Shown one piece after another: positions 63,994 to 64,000 of a stretch of DNA of 64,000 bases. The notes beneath the pieces are model-generated. The model saw only the letters and a program-made list of their open reading frames with translations, was not told where the DNA came from and searched no databases. A program made the position numbers and the translations under genes. Every line of letters begins with the position of its first letter. Position 1 is the first letter of the stretch. Origin of the DNA: Sitta carolinensis (lineage: Eukaryota; Chordata; Aves; Passeriformes; Sittidae). The stretch covers positions 39,367,743 through 39,431,742 of the forward strand of contig CM063283.1 in NCBI GenBank assembly GCA_032173965.1. Reading direction: 5' to 3'.

Positions 63994-64000
63994 AAAATGC

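Noticed and set aside
1..64000. Search for tRNA, rRNA, snRNA, mitochondrial insertions, CRISPR arrays, or prokaryotic features
   Set aside because: No B-box-like tRNA segment with a matching clover-leaf, no rRNA-like sequence, and no regularly spaced direct repeats were seen.

Overview
The window looks like AT-rich, gene-poor avian nuclear DNA. The evidence is a set of decayed CR1 LINE copies that keep the bird-type CR1 3' end (a GGAAGGGACC / CCTTCCAACC-like core followed by ATTCTGTGA-like octamers). There are also two solo retroviral LTRs of the kinds seen in neoavian and especially passerine genomes. Interspersed repeats cover only about 5-6% of the window by my estimate, and I saw no SINEs, L1 or bacterial-type features. 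Placing it in a passerine is an inference from LTR style only.

Layout: 1-4888 is unique sequence with simple repeats. At 4889-5843 there is an antisense CR1 scrap and then a sense CR1 3' end. From 5844 to 30807 I see only non-coding DNA with several T/G-rich (or A/C-rich) low-complexity tracts and one possible CR1 scrap near 7930. A GC-rich ERVK-like solo LTR lies at about 30813-31320. A second long unique stretch follows and contains an exact 15-bp stem-loop at 34061-34095. At 44641-46085 a young antisense CR1 3' end lies next to, and possibly inside, an ancient sense CR1 that carries decayed reverse-transcriptase sequence. At 52080-53070 two CR1 pieces face each other in inverted order, with an 18-bp palindrome at their junction. 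At 58371-59035 there is a textbook solo LTR with TG...CA ends and a 5-bp target duplication. Its sense strand is minus. At the right edge another sense CR1 3' end runs from 63837 to about 63993.

No multi-exon protein gene can be demonstrated. The best coding candidate is a minus-strand open segment at 59454-59714 that reads like a real terminal exon and has an AATAAA about 90 nt after its stop. I could not identify its family, and reading frames of this length are common here by chance. The window is best described as part of a gene desert or a very long intron. Nothing in it amounts to a demonstrable new biological system. The observations most worth checking are the candidate exon, the inverted CR1 pair with its palindrome, the perfect hairpin at 34 kb, the recurrent strand-asymmetric T/G tracts and a few enhancer-like AT-rich blocks.
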